The notes under the pieces: model-generated
Databases searched by the model: none
What the model was told of the DNA's origin: nothing
Seen by the model: the letters and a program-made list of their open reading frames with translations, nothing else
Shown here: piece after piece, positions 40,851 to 53,605 of the stretch
Layout: each line of letters starts with the position of its first letter
Position numbering within the stretch: position 1 is the stretch's first letter
Position numbers and translations under genes: made by a program
NCBI GenBank assembly: GCA_964019135.1
Contig: OZ025256.1
Coordinates: 40,830,035-40,894,034, forward strand
Source of the DNA: Arenicola marina
Lineage: Eukaryota; Annelida; Polychaeta; Arenicolidae
Direction of reading: 5' to 3'
Length of the DNA stretch: 64,000 nt

Positions 40851-41225
40851 TGTGTGTGAGACTTTTTTCACGATCCGTGCCAGGGCGTGTACGGCGTCTG
40901 GGCTTTGAGGAATAACAATGAATAGACCTTCATGATGTTTATTCTTCCGTCCGTAGTTTTCTTCTTATAAATAAATACAATACAATATAACCGCCATGAT
41001 ATAACAGCGTGCACACTCGCAGGTGGCGGCTATGGCATTACGACCGACTGGATTGGCGTCTTCTTCCGAGTGGCGGTCCCGAGTCTCTCTGGCTAGTCCC
41101 TTTTATAGGGCCCGCACGCCCACGGTCTATGACTCACTGATATCAGCAATATCAGCCGAAAATACGGCGAATACCACGTCTCCTGAGATGGGGTGGGCGT
41201 TGCTGGTTACGCCCAAAAGTTAACA
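40851..41225 (-). repeat. Candidate LTR of another related element
   Basis: About 375 bp from TGTGTGAGAC to AAAAGTTAACA, followed by TTCCTCCCGGG, a polypurine tract on the minus strand in the same context as in the array elements (..ACGCCC..TTAACATTCCTCCC). It has the shared CCAGGGCGTGT motif at about 40880. Confidence 0.5.
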
Positions 41226-42350
41226 TTCCTCCCGGGCTCTTTAACGAGTTTATCCCGATCTATTTTCGTCTTAGCAAAAATAAACAAGGTTACCGTGACC
41301 TTTCTGGCGAGAACCTGTTTACTGTTGGAGAACCATTACTCATGCTGAGTGAGAAATAAACCATTAGGAGTGAGAAGTAAAACCCTGTGAGTGATAAATA
41401 AACCACTCTTTCGCTGGACAAGCGACCTTGGAACCTTCTTACACACAACTGTCGGCCAATCAACGTAACCTCCCATGGAAAGTGTCTTACTTCCATGGCC
41501 CGATCCGACCTCGGGGTCTTATCTCTCGGACCTCTACCTCTTCCTCCTATGCGTTGTTTGTCAAGTCGGGACAGCTGCAAGGCCAGCGGCGCGGCGGGAT
41601 CTTGGCCAGTTGCCTCAGGCACTTTTAGGGTATATCAAATATAAGTGTGGTTACATTTTGATTATAGGCAAAGCCAAATAGCACAACTAATTAAAGGCTT
41701 CCATAAAGGCAAGCCGAATTACTACCAAATGAAAGGCCTAATTAAAATAATTAAAGACTTAATGAAGAGCCAAGCCTTTACACAGTCGCTTCATCTCGGT
41801 CAACAGCTCCTCAAACTCTACTTTTACTGCCCCGCTCACTCGCTGTTTGAAGGCCCCATAATAGCCGAGGAGAAGGAACGCACAGGTCAGCGCACAGGTA
41901 CAGCACATCGGAAATTCCCGCAATGTGAAACGTGCCTATTATTTGGCGGAGCTCACCTTGGTCCATTGGCGTTCTATTTGCGGACGGGCCAGATGTAAGG
42001 GTATGGCCCAGCATGTACTCCCGAGAGTACAGGCCATGCAAGAGAGATTGTTGATAAATTTCGTGTGGTTTGCCCTAGAACATCTTCTCAGAAGTTCCTC
42101 GTTGATTAACTGCAAAATGAAAAACGTTTCTTTCCGTTTATTTCTCGGACTTTTATACAAAGTTGACATTTATACCGCATACTAAAACAATTAAAACAAA
42201 AAACCAAAACCCTGAATATACATACAGTACTGTCGAATATCGATTGGGGAACAGACAGGGAAACTCTGCTTAATATATAGAGAGCCCTGACACGGTCAAA
42301 GCTAGATTACGGATCGATTGCGAATCATATCTGATTGTAAAGTCGCGACT
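41226..42350. other. No gene recognised
   Basis: Probably internal sequence of an eroded LTR element. No frame carries known motifs. Confidence 0.3.
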
Positions 42351-42955
42351 TGTCAGGGTCATTAACTGCACATTTAAAACATAAACCAGAAGATCCAAAG
42401 CCACTTCCAACCGAAGGTTTGTACGGGCTCGTAAATATAAAACTCAAGACATGTCACTACTTTCAAGTCCAGAACGGAATTCCCTTTATTTTCCAACCCA
42501 CGGCAAAGCACACTTCAGCTTTACAGCATCACGGCGACCGCTATAGGCGGCTACCCAGCGGATCGCGGCCTCCAGTGTCTATGGAGCGTGATCTTCAATC
42601 ATTTCCACCGCCACGGCTCTTAATGGCAGGCGACGGGCGTACGAGCGAACCAAAGTGCGATTTTGATCTGCATTTCGATTGAATACGCTACATCGGCGAC
42701 GTCACGGAAGCGACGATTACACGACGCGTCATTCTCGTACGACGACTGTTTGGTCTTCTCCACCTCGTCACGTTGCGTCGCTGCTTCATCGATGTTTAAA
42801 AAGGTGTTCGCCACGCCGTCTCGTATTGGTTGGCGCCCAGCTAATCTGGTCACGACGGAGATTATTATCGTTGGCTACCTTGACTTTAAGGTCGGTGTTT
42901 CCATCCAATCCTGAAGTAATCCTATCCTTATCTCTCGAAATGCCGCTACCTGACA
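42351..42955 (-). repeat. Solo-type LTR with perfect 7-bp inverted ends
   Basis: 605 bp beginning TGTCAGG and ending CCTGACA. A reversed AATAAA lies at about 42485, giving minus orientation. No matching second LTR or target duplication was seen. Confidence 0.5.
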
Positions 42956-43267
42956 TTTGACCCACGTGTTGAGTTCTGCTTGACGTCAGCCGGTCAGATC
43001 CGGATTTCCCCCTTTGTCACCCCCCACCCCCCACGAGACGCGCCCGGGGAGACGCGGGATGCTCCGGATAAGGGCACAGACGTTACTGGACCAGCCTGGC
43101 CCTTGGACACAGGACACAGACACAGGAATGTCTGGTGGGTGATTAATTTCACCAGCTCCCTTTGATCCGCCTTCTGAGATGCCTGTTGTCTGGCATCTCT
43201 ATCGGCCTGATCAATACGGGTCAACCCCTCGGTATACCACTCAAACGAAATAAATCTAGTCGAGTGC

Positions 43268-43945
43268 ATGTAAACCACCAGAGCTGGAATGAGATGTAGT
43301 CAAAGATTGCTGTCAAATAGTACAGCTTAGTGTATTGATTTATTCCGATATATCACTTGATACTCTCAGAGTAATCTATTGACTTTATCGTTTCATCTGT
43401 GTTCAGTTTCAGGGTTTTAAGACATTACCTGGTGAATCATATCATCACTTGATGTTCTCAGGGTTTAAAAAATCTATGGATCGTTTCAGTATTGACTGTT
43501 CATGGTTTTACCGATATCGACTTGCTGCTCCACCATTTTTTAATTTGTTTTATCTACCAGCTTACAAATATTGATATTTCAGGTTTTTAGTAATAACTCT
43601 TGAGTAGTTTAGATTGAACTTAACCTGTGTGGCACGATATAGCCTTACAGACTTAAAGTGCCGTTAAAACCAAATCAAATCAAATCAACTATCTGTAAAC
43701 CGAAGAAAATGTTGTTCCTGCAACAAACGCCTAGGGTGGGGGTGGGGGGGGTGGGGTGGGGGGCACTACATATATGTGCCGCCCAAGTGACCCTTTTTCC
43801 GCCTGTTTTCTATCTTTCCTTAGAGCAGAAACCTACATTTGTGTTGCTGAAGGACAATTGATTTTTGGCCCCGTACTGTATGTGTCATGTGTCGAACGCA
43901 CCGCTCAACCGTTGTACTTACGAGCCGCCGTAGGAACACGGTTAG
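43268..43945 (+). repeat. Dispersed retroposon-like repeat, copy A
   Basis: About 680 bp shared with 50283-50945. Mid-way it has AAAGTGCCGTTAAAACC followed by (AAATC)n, the kind of tail left by a retroposon, then a G-rich run at 43735-43760. Confidence 0.75.
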
Positions 43946-46149
43946 TCACATGAGTCGTTGAACGTCACCCGGCGAGTGACTGTTTGCTCGGTGTCTTCGG
44001 ACTGTGCCACCGTCACGGTCAGGGTGACTGTTGTTTGAAAAGTCTACGTATTACCAGAAGCCGAAATTGTAATAACATCATCCCAAAACGTCCGTCTTCG
44101 CTCCCCAACTAGTCTTGCTTTCATGCCCCACTCTTATCAACGTATCCTTTATCAAATAAATAACGCCCTACCACGATGGTTATGAAATGAGATAGATCTA
44201 CTTACTGAAGTCCAAGTAGGGGTGCAGGAGCAGCAGCGGTATCGTCGCCACATTCTCTGAAACTCTCCGCACTGTCAACCATAAGCCAGATTGGTAAATC
44301 ACAATAGATCTTGGCATGTTCGTATAACAAAATAGCTATAATTTTTATAATTAATATATCCCGCCAATGAATAAATAATTCATAGTTGGATCGGAATTTG
44401 GTAGCTGGGCATACTCCGTCACATACTGGTGTACTCTCTTAGTTCAGTTATAGAAAACATATGCAGGTTTCAAGAATGTTCAACGCATGTTTGTGACAAG
44501 AATAGATCAATCTTGCACAAGTCAGGCAAGGGAAAGTCTACACATTGTTCAAACGACATGATTTTGGCGGAAAATAACTTTGCATAGTTAACTACAGCTA
44601 CGTAATTTCGACAGCCCAATAATCTATAGGCTATTAAACACTGCGATGGCAGAAAGTCGAAGGCAATATTTTCTCTAGATGTATAACATGCATAGGTAAG
44701 AGTAAGAAGCAATAAAATGTGTACAAAGGTTACTAACTAGTATTATGATGCTGTTTTCTTATAATTTCTGTACAAGTTAAAGGACCGGTCTTCTCAAGAA
44801 CCCAATGCTTATACAATTGTGGTTTTGCTGTAAAATGACATTGCCTAAAATAAAATATTTTGGAGTCATTTTTGCTATTCCACATTTCATTTTGTTATAA
44901 ATGTTTAGCTATATACTACCTTTATACTACCAAGGACAATGTTGATACTATTTCAGAGTTCAATGCAACATTATTGTTCTCAAATTAAAGAAAACCATAA
45001 AATGTCATGCAAAATAGACATAAAAATAGCCTTTTTCAACAAGGTTTTTTTGTCAATGCTACTTCCATGATCATGGATACATGTAATAATCAGACAAATA
45101 CCATTAGCATATATATTGTATGCATTTCAAGTATCTGCTTCAATTTTGAGTTTCCTTATTTGTACCTGGCCATAAGAACACAAACATAAGGCCTTAAAGG
45201 TTTATAAAAAAAACTATAACACCAATCAGCTGCTAAAGACCCAAAATAATCCAACTTCTTGCATTTCCCCTCCATCACAGTCAATACTTGTGCCTCTGGC
45301 GAAAGGTCATAACCGTGCGTACATATTGTTTACCGATCCCACTGAAACGGGGCGCCCTAGCCCTAAAGGGAGGTGGGGGGGGGGGGGTGCAGATCAGGTC
45401 TAAATGGCCGTTTCCCCGCATCTCTCGATCGTTTGACACATCGATCAACCTTTTACTTGCCACAAGCACCCATTTAGACACTAAAGTCGAAAAAGTTCAT
45501 TTTGGTGCACCCGTTGCAACGATCACCTCGAAATATAACTTTAATAGTTTTACCCCTATCAGATCTATACTGAAATAATTATATGACGATTTCTTACAAT
45601 TGACCCACCATACTTCCAAGTTTTACTTCCAAGCCAATTAGCCCCATGTCAAGTAACTCCATAGATAATGTCGCAGGAGAGGCTCAAAATCTGCCGGTCA
45701 GTCGATATTACTATACTACCAAACTGTCAAGTAAAATATACTCTTCTAAACCTTTCTTAGCATAAAAACATGAAATTGAAACATTCCTTACAAAAACACG
45801 TGCCAAAAAAAACGCAGGCCAACCGTCCGCAGTTTATATGGACGTACCTCTGGGAAATATGGCTAAGCAGCTGTGGAAATAAAGTAAAGTTTGTACGGTT
45901 TCTCCCATATACAATAAAATACTAGAGGTTATGGTTCGCGGTTGCATTACAATTACCCACGGTGTGTGGGTTAGACATATATATATATATATAACCGAAT
46001 TGTTTCTTCGCTAGGATTGCAATCAAGGAATTTCAAACTGTCTTAGGCTCATCTCTAGGGATTTAGTGTCGCAGGTTGCCATCATATAATTGAGGGAAAA
46101 AAACAGTGCATTATTCAACGATTTGGCTTTGCAATGAAACTATACGTAC
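43946..46149. other. No gene recognised
   Basis: AT-rich, with a run of 13 G at about 45373-45387. Small frames lack motifs. (AT)n at 45979-45995. Confidence 0.3.
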
Positions 46150-46202
46150 CGAACTTATCCGAAGAGACACGGTTGGGGTGCCGGCGTCTTCATACTCAGC
46201 GT
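46150..46202 (-). CDS. Candidate small exon of the SH3-containing gene
   Basis: 53 bp between TTTTCACAG and GTACGT on the minus strand, encoding an acidic EYEDAGTPTVSLRISS. Linked to the exons at 47210-48400 by strand and spacing only. Confidence 0.3.
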
Positions 46203-46416
46203 CTGTGAAAATATATATTAGTATATAGTAGCATTACAAGATGCACAGTAACAAAAAGGTCGGAATATATCATTGGGAATTCAAAATATTTATACGGGAT
46301 AATGTAACGACAGTGCGTATTGTGGCTTTTATGTGGGCTAAATAATCTCTGAACGTCTTCAATGTATTTGCTATTTTCTGTTCAATTATACCGTTTACGA
46401 TCTGCCACGCTACAGT

Positions 46417-46440
46417 GTCGTCGTCGTCGTCGTCGTCGTC
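46417..46440 (+). repeat. (GTC)8 microsatellite
   Basis: On the minus strand it reads as GAC repeats (poly-Asp) inside a frame at 46470-46270 that follows TTCTTCTAG, a possible acceptor. Confidence 0.8.
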
Positions 46441-47209
46441 ATGTGGCGAAGCTAGAAGAACCATAATCATAACTAATTAAATTGTACTTTTGTTAAATAT
46501 ATTGTACTTTAGTCGATGCAATGATCACCGCATTAAATTCTATTGCATAAGATTCTGGCACGTTCCCGCTTCAAGACCGCACACGCAAACTGATTAGCTA
46601 TTACACACTTATACAATCATATGTTCAGTTGCAGTTCAATTTTCATAATTATTGTTTACACTGAAAATAGCATTACTACATACCTTTCGATTCTTCGGTA
46701 TTCGTCCACGTACGACTACGACTTGAGCTGGATGGTTCTGCAGCTAAGACATGCAGTGACGGTAAGAGCGACCGAGAGACTTAATTATGCAGTGGTTTAC
46801 ACACACAGACGAAATATTTTGGAAAAACGTTCTGCACACATTGTCTATGTAAATATATCTCAATGAGAAAATAGATGCGTCATCACATGTTAAAAGATAA
46901 GAAATGGGTGTAATGGGCACATCTTGATGATGTAGTACACAAGAAGTTCCACATGAGATGTACTCATTTGACCAAAAAAGGGCTTAAAAGCATGTCCGGT
47001 TCTTTATTGCAAACCCATATATGTGTACTTATAAGAATATAAAACATTATTTTCAGTAAAACAGTGTTTTACATTTCTCAATAAATATATTGCTGGATGA
47101 GTAACTTTAATTATGCAGTGGTTTGCACACAGAAACAATTATCCTATCAATACGCTGACTACTGTCTTAAAACACGACCCGGGCAACAATTATTTCCGTT
47201 TACGCATAC

Positions 47210-47519
47210 CTTCATGCTGGAGATCTGTGACATTGGCCAACAAGAAGTTTAATTTTGAATAACTCTTTCCTATTGCGTCTTTGTAGGCCGCAAGGCTGAA
47301 GGCTTCTTCGGTCCCGGGGATATACTTGACTGTCCGTCTGTCCGGATACAGCAGAACCCACTGCTCATTGGCTGAAAAACCTTCATCAAACAAAGCATGC
47401 TTTGCTACAGCAGCTTCGAGGAGATCTTCAACTGCAGCCTCCGGAGATATGGGTATCGGGAGACAGCAGGTTGATATTAACGTCCTTCGCTTACTGCGCG
47501 TGAGACGAGACACATTCAC
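47210..47519 (-). CDS. Internal exon of a minus-strand gene, family uncertain
   Basis: Between acceptor TTATTCCAG and donor GTATGC. Encodes about 103 residues with SPEAAVEDLLEAAVAKHALF, VLLYPDRRTVKYIPGTEEAFSL and YKDAIGKSYSKLNFLLANV. The LLYPD..V..IPG....FTL..YK...GKSYS pattern recalls a module in invertebrate proteins named G2/M-specific E3 ligase-like, from memory and not checked. It follows exon 47806-47712 and the SH3-like exon. Confidence 0.45.
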
Positions 47520-47711
47520 CTGGAATAAATTGTCATGCACAGTAAAGACATTCGCCCTTATCTAGCGGAATATTAATGCAGAATTAAGAACATAGATTGC
47601 AACTTGTATAATGACTTCGCTCAGGCAATGAAAGGAAAATGTCCATGCAAAAAGCTCTTTTCACCGTTTTTTTTATGTCACTCAATAAATTACATATAAC
47701 TATTAACATAC

Positions 47712-47806
47712 CTTCACTTCTTGCACTGCTGCTTTCTTCTTCCTGCTGGGTGCAGCCACACGTGCAGAGGATGCTTTTCGTTTGAAGCTCTCAAACGTCA
47801 TTGTTT
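47712..47806 (-). CDS. Internal exon, basic region, of the same gene
   Basis: Acceptor TTCGTAATTCAG, donor GTATGT. Encodes a Lys/Arg-rich stretch (FESFKRKASSARVAAPSRKK), possibly a nuclear localisation signal. Confidence 0.45.
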
Positions 47807-48144
47807 CTGAATTACGAAAATATATACGTGGTTCTTCTACTAGCCATAATTGCAATCTGGTGTCATATACATAGACAAAGTGGCAAATTAAGTGCAATGA
47901 TTGTTGCAGATGTTCAAACTGACACCTTCATTCACCTCAACTGTGGATATAAATCTATTTTATCTGCACCAACAGCCACTAAAGCAAATTAACCAGTACA
48001 TACTGAGGATATATACATGATTTTTTTTTCTAAGCTTAATATTCAAACTTAATATTAGCAGCAGGATCACAACATACAAATTTTGTTGTTTTCCTCCATA
48101 TCATTCTTAATTAAGGTTCAATTGAAGTTTTAAATAGTACATAC

Positions 48145-48400
48145 CGTTAGTATCACGATTTCCTGGCAATGGGGGTGAAGGGGACCGGGGTTCCACCTCC
48201 TCACCCCAGTACTCCACATGAGTGGCGGGAAACAAGCCAGACTTTGCAGTCTGCTTGTTTTCCCCTGTCAACCACCCCTTTGGAGTCATTGGGGTGCCTC
48301 CCCAACGCCATGGCAGGTGCACCATGATGACTGCATCTTCAGTGAGATCTATATGTTGGGTAGATGCAGCCCTTAGGCCATGTGTTACTCTGTATAACAA
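48145..48400 (-). CDS. SH3-like exon of the same minus-strand gene
   Basis: Acceptor CTTTCATTGTAG, donor GTATGT. The encoded segment has the SH3 order: LYRVTHGL, IDLTEDAVIMVHLP (the L.L..GD.I region), GWLTGENKQTAKSGLFPATHVEYW (W..G......G.FP..YV). A proline-rich RSPSPPLPGNRD follows. SH3 domains bind proline-rich partners. The gene start is not seen. Confidence 0.55.
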
Positions 48401-49494
48401 CTACAATGAAAGACAAAAGGTCCAAGGTGTCAAAAGAGATGTTGCATAAAGGCCATGTTTAAAATGTTGGATATAGCCATGATATTCAATAAATTGTTTC
48501 ATTTGTGAGCTAGCTGAGATGGCCGGATATGTTGAGTGTTTTGTTATTGTAATAACCCTATAATAATAATGACTTCTACAGTGGATATCAAAAAAATTAA
48601 TTACTGGTAGTGTCCAGAACAGACATATACTGGTCTCTGGGTCACTTTTCTGCGTTTCCCAATAATGTCCCATCATGCCGTTGAGATATCCCTACTCATT
48701 GCATATTCAATTTTCGTATTAATATAATATACCGGTACATACTTTAATACTAAGAATTTTATTATTTATAGTATAAATTATATTATTTAAGAAAAAAAAC
48801 ACATTTACTGTTGGGATACTAGTGATCAATTGAATTGAGCGCTCACGCTTTGCAATTACAGTGCCTCATCCTGTATATACTTAACTAGAGGTAATCTCTG
48901 TCAATATCTATTTTATATGCCTTTTTAACCAATTTTTTTTCTCTCAACTCACTCTTCTCTCACAAAACACACTTTCGATATCAATTAACTGGAATTTTAT
49001 AGAGCAGCAATTTTGAATAAAAAAAACCTCAGATAGGCACATCGAGAAAAATTATAGATTTCTGCGCCGGGATTGAGAGAAAAAAAGGGGTCATTTGGAC
49101 GGTACATATGTATATACCTCACTATAGGTAGTGCCCCCCCCCCACCCCTTCCCAAGGGGCATCCACTTGACGCTTGCCTTGTCCCTGTCCTCACACAAGT
49201 CACAGTGTCTCTGTTGGGTATATACACAGGCGCCGCAGATCGACTGACACAGGCCGGAGCCGTTTCACCGCGCGGAGCGGAGAAATGTATCGCGCGGAGC
49301 GGAGAAATGAACTGCGCGGAGCGGAGAAATGCAGAAATACCCTCAGCGCAACCGTTGTACCTATGGGCCACAGTAGTGTTGCCAGCTGCTTGTGGCGGGG
49401 TCGTAGCGCTAGGCGGTTCGGCCCGCTGCTCTGGTTCCGGGGAGGACTCGGGGAAGTCGAATCCCTCGATCAAGGTCGGCCTTACACGCCTACT
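48401..49494. other. No intact gene; reversed copy of a G-rich repeat
   Basis: 49030-49150 resembles, in reverse, the GGCACTACATATATGTG/poly-G part of the 43268 and 50283 repeats. 49262-49335 holds three copies of CGCGCGGAGCGGAGAAATG. Confidence 0.45.
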
Positions 49495-50067
49495 TTAATA
49501 ATCGGCCGTCTTATGGTAAAACACAGTATCCTGTGGGTGGGGGCGACGGAGAGGCTGTGAACCGGGCAGGACTCGAGGACGGTCAAATCGGGGGAGCCGG
49601 ATTCCTCGCCCGAATGCAGTTCTGGTTTGGTAACGGGCGTGCTGCGCTATCCCGACCTGATAAGTGTTATTTGGTGGACGATAACTTCCGGGCGTATGGC
49701 CAAAACTGGGACGGACGCGGGTAGAATACGCGGGTGGTGAAAGAAGCCCACGTCCGCGACTCACCCAGTGACCGTACGGCCACGCGTTGATATTTTCAAG
49801 TGGGGGTGGTGGGGTGGTGTTCCTTGATGAAATCTCTGGCACTGACGCCGACCTCACCAGCGGCGTGACCCGATTACTGCTAGAGGGAGTGCTCGTACTG
49901 TTCACCAGGGGAGGGGGACGACCATTAAAGAAGACTGGGCGAGGAGTTATGATAGATGGCACAAAAGAATGGCCCGGCGGTTCGCGCCTTTTTACTGAGA
50001 GCGAAAACCGCTCAATAGGGCCCTCCTTTGAAAAGTACTTATCAAATACACCACAGTCGTTGGTCAA
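49495..50067 (-). CDS. Hypothetical proline-rich ORF
   Basis: 190 codons, open further upstream, without an ATG. N-part CGVFDKYFSKEGPIERF, then a Pro/Ser/Arg-rich tail. No family recognised; may be a retroelement or exon fragment. Confidence 0.25.
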   Translation of the reverse strand: MTNDCGVFDKYFSKEGPIERFSLSVKRREPPGHSFVPSIITPRPVFFNGRPPPLVNSTSTPSSSNRVTPLVRSASVPEISSRNTTPPPPLENINAWPYGHWVSRGRGLLSPPAYSTRVRPSFGHTPGSYRPPNNTYQVGIAQHARYQTRTAFGRGIRLPRFDRPRVLPGSQPLRRPHPQDTVFYHKTADY

Positions 50068-50282
50068 AATCTCCCACCCTGCACTTACACTACACTTGTA
50101 GAATCAACGTCCCGTTGATTACCGTCTATTTGTAAACTATTTAAATGTAGTAAAATGTTGTTAAACTAGCAGAGATGCAATTCTCTTAGCTGAACAATAA
50201 CACGCATAAGCAAACATAAAATATTAAAGTAACGTAGTATACCTCAACACCACCTAGTTGTTGGGGTTCCAGATAGTCAAAT

Positions 50283-50945
50283 GCATGTAAACCACAAGAG
50301 CTGGAATGAGATGTAGTCAAAGATTGCTGTCAAATAGTACATTTTAGTGTTTTGATTTATTCCGATCTATCATTGATACTCTCAGAGTAAGCTATTGACT
50401 TTATCGTTTCATCTGTGTTCAGTTTCAGGGTTTAAATACATGACCTGTTGAACCCTATCATCACTTGATGGTCTCAGGGTTTTAAAAATCTTTGGATCGT
50501 TTCAGTATTGCCTTGTTATTGTTTTACCGATATGGACTTGCTGCTCCACCATTTTTTAATTTGTTTTATCTACGAGCTTACAAATATTGATATTTCAGGT
50601 TTTTAGTACTAACTCTTGACTAGTTTAGATTGAACTGAACCTGGCACGATAAAGCCTTACAGGCTTAAAGTGCCGTTAAAACCCAATCAAATCAAATCAA
50701 CTATCTGTAAACCATAGAAAACGTTGTTCCTGCAACAAACGCCTGGGGTGTGGGTGTGGGGGGGGTGGGGGGGGGGGGGTGGCACTACATATATGTGACC
50801 TTTTTTCCGCCTGTTTTCCTTAGAGCAGAAACCTACATTTGTGTTGCTGAAGGACAATTGATTTTTTGGCCCCGTACTGTATGCGTCATGTGTCGAACGC
50901 CCCGTTGTACTTACGAGCCACCGTAGAAACACGGTTCGTCACATG
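50283..50945 (+). repeat. Dispersed retroposon-like repeat, copy B
   Basis: Matches 43268-43945, with the same GTGCCGTTAAAACC(C)AATCAAATC tail and poly-G run, but a few indels. Confidence 0.75.
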
Positions 50946-51370
50946 ATGAGCGTCCGGGTCTATAAATAGCCTGGTAAACAATCATGTGACGTCAGCCACG
51001 TGGAAACAAGCAGATAGATCATAGGGGACCAAGGCCAACGGACACAGAACAGAAAGAATCGACTTTATTCGCGACTTCGGGAAGCAACTGACTACGCGAC
51101 AGAACTACACCGCACAGAGCTGTGAACATTCAACCTGGAGACTGCTGCCTTTGCTTAGCCGCGTGACAGTTGAAAGGTAAGGCAGGGGGCCTTATTTGGC
51201 GCGTGGTTGGGGAAATCTACGTGAAGTGTCACCCGTCTGTTTCGATATTTACCCACAATGCCACATATTGTCAAACAGAAAAAACCGTCTCGGCGTTCTG
51301 ATGCAGAGCCGACATAGTGATACTAACATGTCTGTCCTGTCCTGCCCCTTCCTGTCGTTCATGACACCTG
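50946..51370. other. No gene recognised
   Basis: No supported coding frame. Confidence 0.3.
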
Positions 51371-51555
51371 TAGTATTTCTGGTCCCAGGCCTGAAGGGAC
51401 GCTGAAAGTTACTACCTCCGCCCCTGGCGGGATTCAAACCATCAACCTTCGCATCCAGAGCGAGCACCTTACGCATTAGGCCAAAGGGAACTTCCTATTT
51501 GGCCTGAGGCACTTGGTGTCTTTCATCCACTGGGCCTGGGCCAAGATATCACACT
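51371..51555 (-). repeat. tRNA-derived SINE, copy 1
   Basis: On the minus strand: CCCTTTGGCCTAATGCG (A-box-like) and GGTTTGAATCC (B-box) 30-odd bases apart, followed by a shared 3' body with CCTGGGACCAGAAATACTAC. Confidence 0.7.
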
Positions 51556-51653
51556 CCACCCTTTCCCCAATCAACTGCGACCTCGCAGTGACCGCCACCA
51601 TGCACCAGCCATCAAACCGGACGCTGGCCATATCCTGGTCACGGTACCAAATG

Positions 51654-51840
51654 TAGTATTTCTGGTCCCAGGCCCGAATGGACGCCGAAAGTTACTACCC
51701 CCGCCCCTGGCAGGATTCGAACCATCAACCTTTGCATCCAGAGCAAGCACCTTACGCATTAGGCCAAAGGGAACTTCCCATTTGGCCCGAGGTGCTTGGT
51801 GTCTTTCATCCACTGGGCCTGGGCCGAGATATCACACTCC
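51654..51840 (-). repeat. tRNA-derived SINE, copy 2
   Basis: Close to copy 1, with a canonical B box GGTTCGAATCC. The two are head-to-tail, separated by about 98 bp. Confidence 0.7.
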
Positions 51841-53605
51841 TACCTCTACCCAGAAACCCAAACCCTGACCCTAGCCTAGCTAACCCTTAACTTAACCCTA
51901 AACCTAACATCTAAGTACAGACCAAGCCCATTCGCTGTGCAGTCACACTCGTCAACTGGACAGGTAGTCTACGTTATCATGCTACACCGGAGAACTGGCC
52001 AGTCTAGGCCTAGCTCAAGGAAGTTACCCTTTGGTGTAGTGGTTAGAGCATGTTTAAAGTTTCTGTCAACCGGTCTAAGCTTTGTAGTATTACCAGGTTA
52101 CATTATTGTCCGGGTCAGTGAAAAAAAGAATAAATTTAGCCAGTTTTGGTGTTTCACAAGGTGGGTAGGGGTAATTTAGATTGAAATGGATGGGGTGACA
52201 CTGAGAGCTAACACAATTTAAATAAGCTGCAGGGATATTCTACATATCTAAAATGATATGTAAACACCTGCTTTAGATTAGAATATCACAGGCTGAAATC
52301 AAATTAGACTAGAATATCAGACAAGATAGGTATAGTGACTTTACTATAGGGGTAAGAAGTTTTCTATAATTAAGGCAGTAAAATAGTGATCTACCATCAA
52401 TATTTAATTAACAAGGTTTTTCAGTAACAGGGATTGATATACATATTTTATTTGTCTCTAGATTTATTGTATATATTATTTCAATTGTTAACATGGTTAA
52501 ATGGCTGCAGGAATATTGCATTCTACTTGAAGCATTGTTGGTGGCTTATTAAGACGAAGAACTATGAATTTGATATCCTCCTCACAAGCACTACCTTTTC
52601 CAGTATGTTTGTATTCAGTTTAGTGCATATTTTATATCCAGCAACCAATATACTAGGGCTGATAGTCATGGGACTGTTTCACTTTTATATCACCAAGCAC
52701 AATCTATCATCTTTTAGTTGAATTCACACCTACTGCATTTGCCTTTGCCTTAACATTTGCATATATTCCATTCCAGGGGTTTTGTAATTACTGGTACCTT
52801 AATATATGTTAAATGTGTCAAGATATTGTGCACATTATTTGTGTTGTTGCCTTGAGGTTTATTTATTTCATATATTGAATGTGTTATTTATGTGTAGATG
52901 TAGCTCTTATCATTCTATTACATCAATTTGACTATTTTATTTATTGTTGCATTTTGAAGAAAAATATTGATTCCTAAATGTGTCAAAAAGTGTTATGCTA
53001 CAGCTGATAGTGCAGACATATTATTAGTTTAATAATACTAGAAACATGCACTATGTCCACCATCTCCCCACTGCTTTTTTGTACTGGTGTGAGTCAACTG
53101 ATACCACAGTGCAGGAAGCTTATAGACAATATCCTGGAACAACCACATGGCAATAATTGCATTAATTAATAAGTAAAACTAACCATCCAAACTATAAATA
53201 TTAGTGAAACCTTGCTAATGCTAAGCAGAAAATCTTAAAGCATGCTGAAAATCAAAAAAGGTTCTGGAGGCAAATATTCGGAATTAGCAAGATAATAACA
53301 TTCAATTATACATTACATTGAAATTATAATCACCACCACTGTGAGCTGCGGAAGAAACTGAGAGTTACGACAGAATTTTGAATCCGGACAGGTGTGGAAG
53401 GCTGGCTGTGGTATATAAACCCTCGCAACTATGTATATATATATAATAAAATATACATAATATGATATATATATACATATATGAATGGCACGTTTCACAG
53501 ATCATTCGCGATAAAAATGTTTTTGTGGCATTTAAAAATGTAGTTTTCTTAATTATTCAGGATTCCACGATCTCAGCGACGATCTGACAACAGCGACAGT
53601 TAGAG
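51841..53605. other. Upstream region of claudin-like gene; no other gene
   Basis: Begins with a degenerate CCCTAA-rich stretch (51850-51910). A tRNA-like A box CCCTTTGGTGTAGTGG is at 52027. The rest is AT-rich with (TA)n at about 53429-53480. TATAAA near 53413 could be a promoter element. Confidence 0.4.

Noticed and set aside
51420-51490. Functional tRNA gene
   Set aside because: A and B boxes are present but the cloverleaf is not convincing and the sequence continues as a repeated SINE body.
51850-51910. Telomere repeat
   Set aside because: CCCTAA-like words are irregular and short; at most a degenerate interstitial trace.
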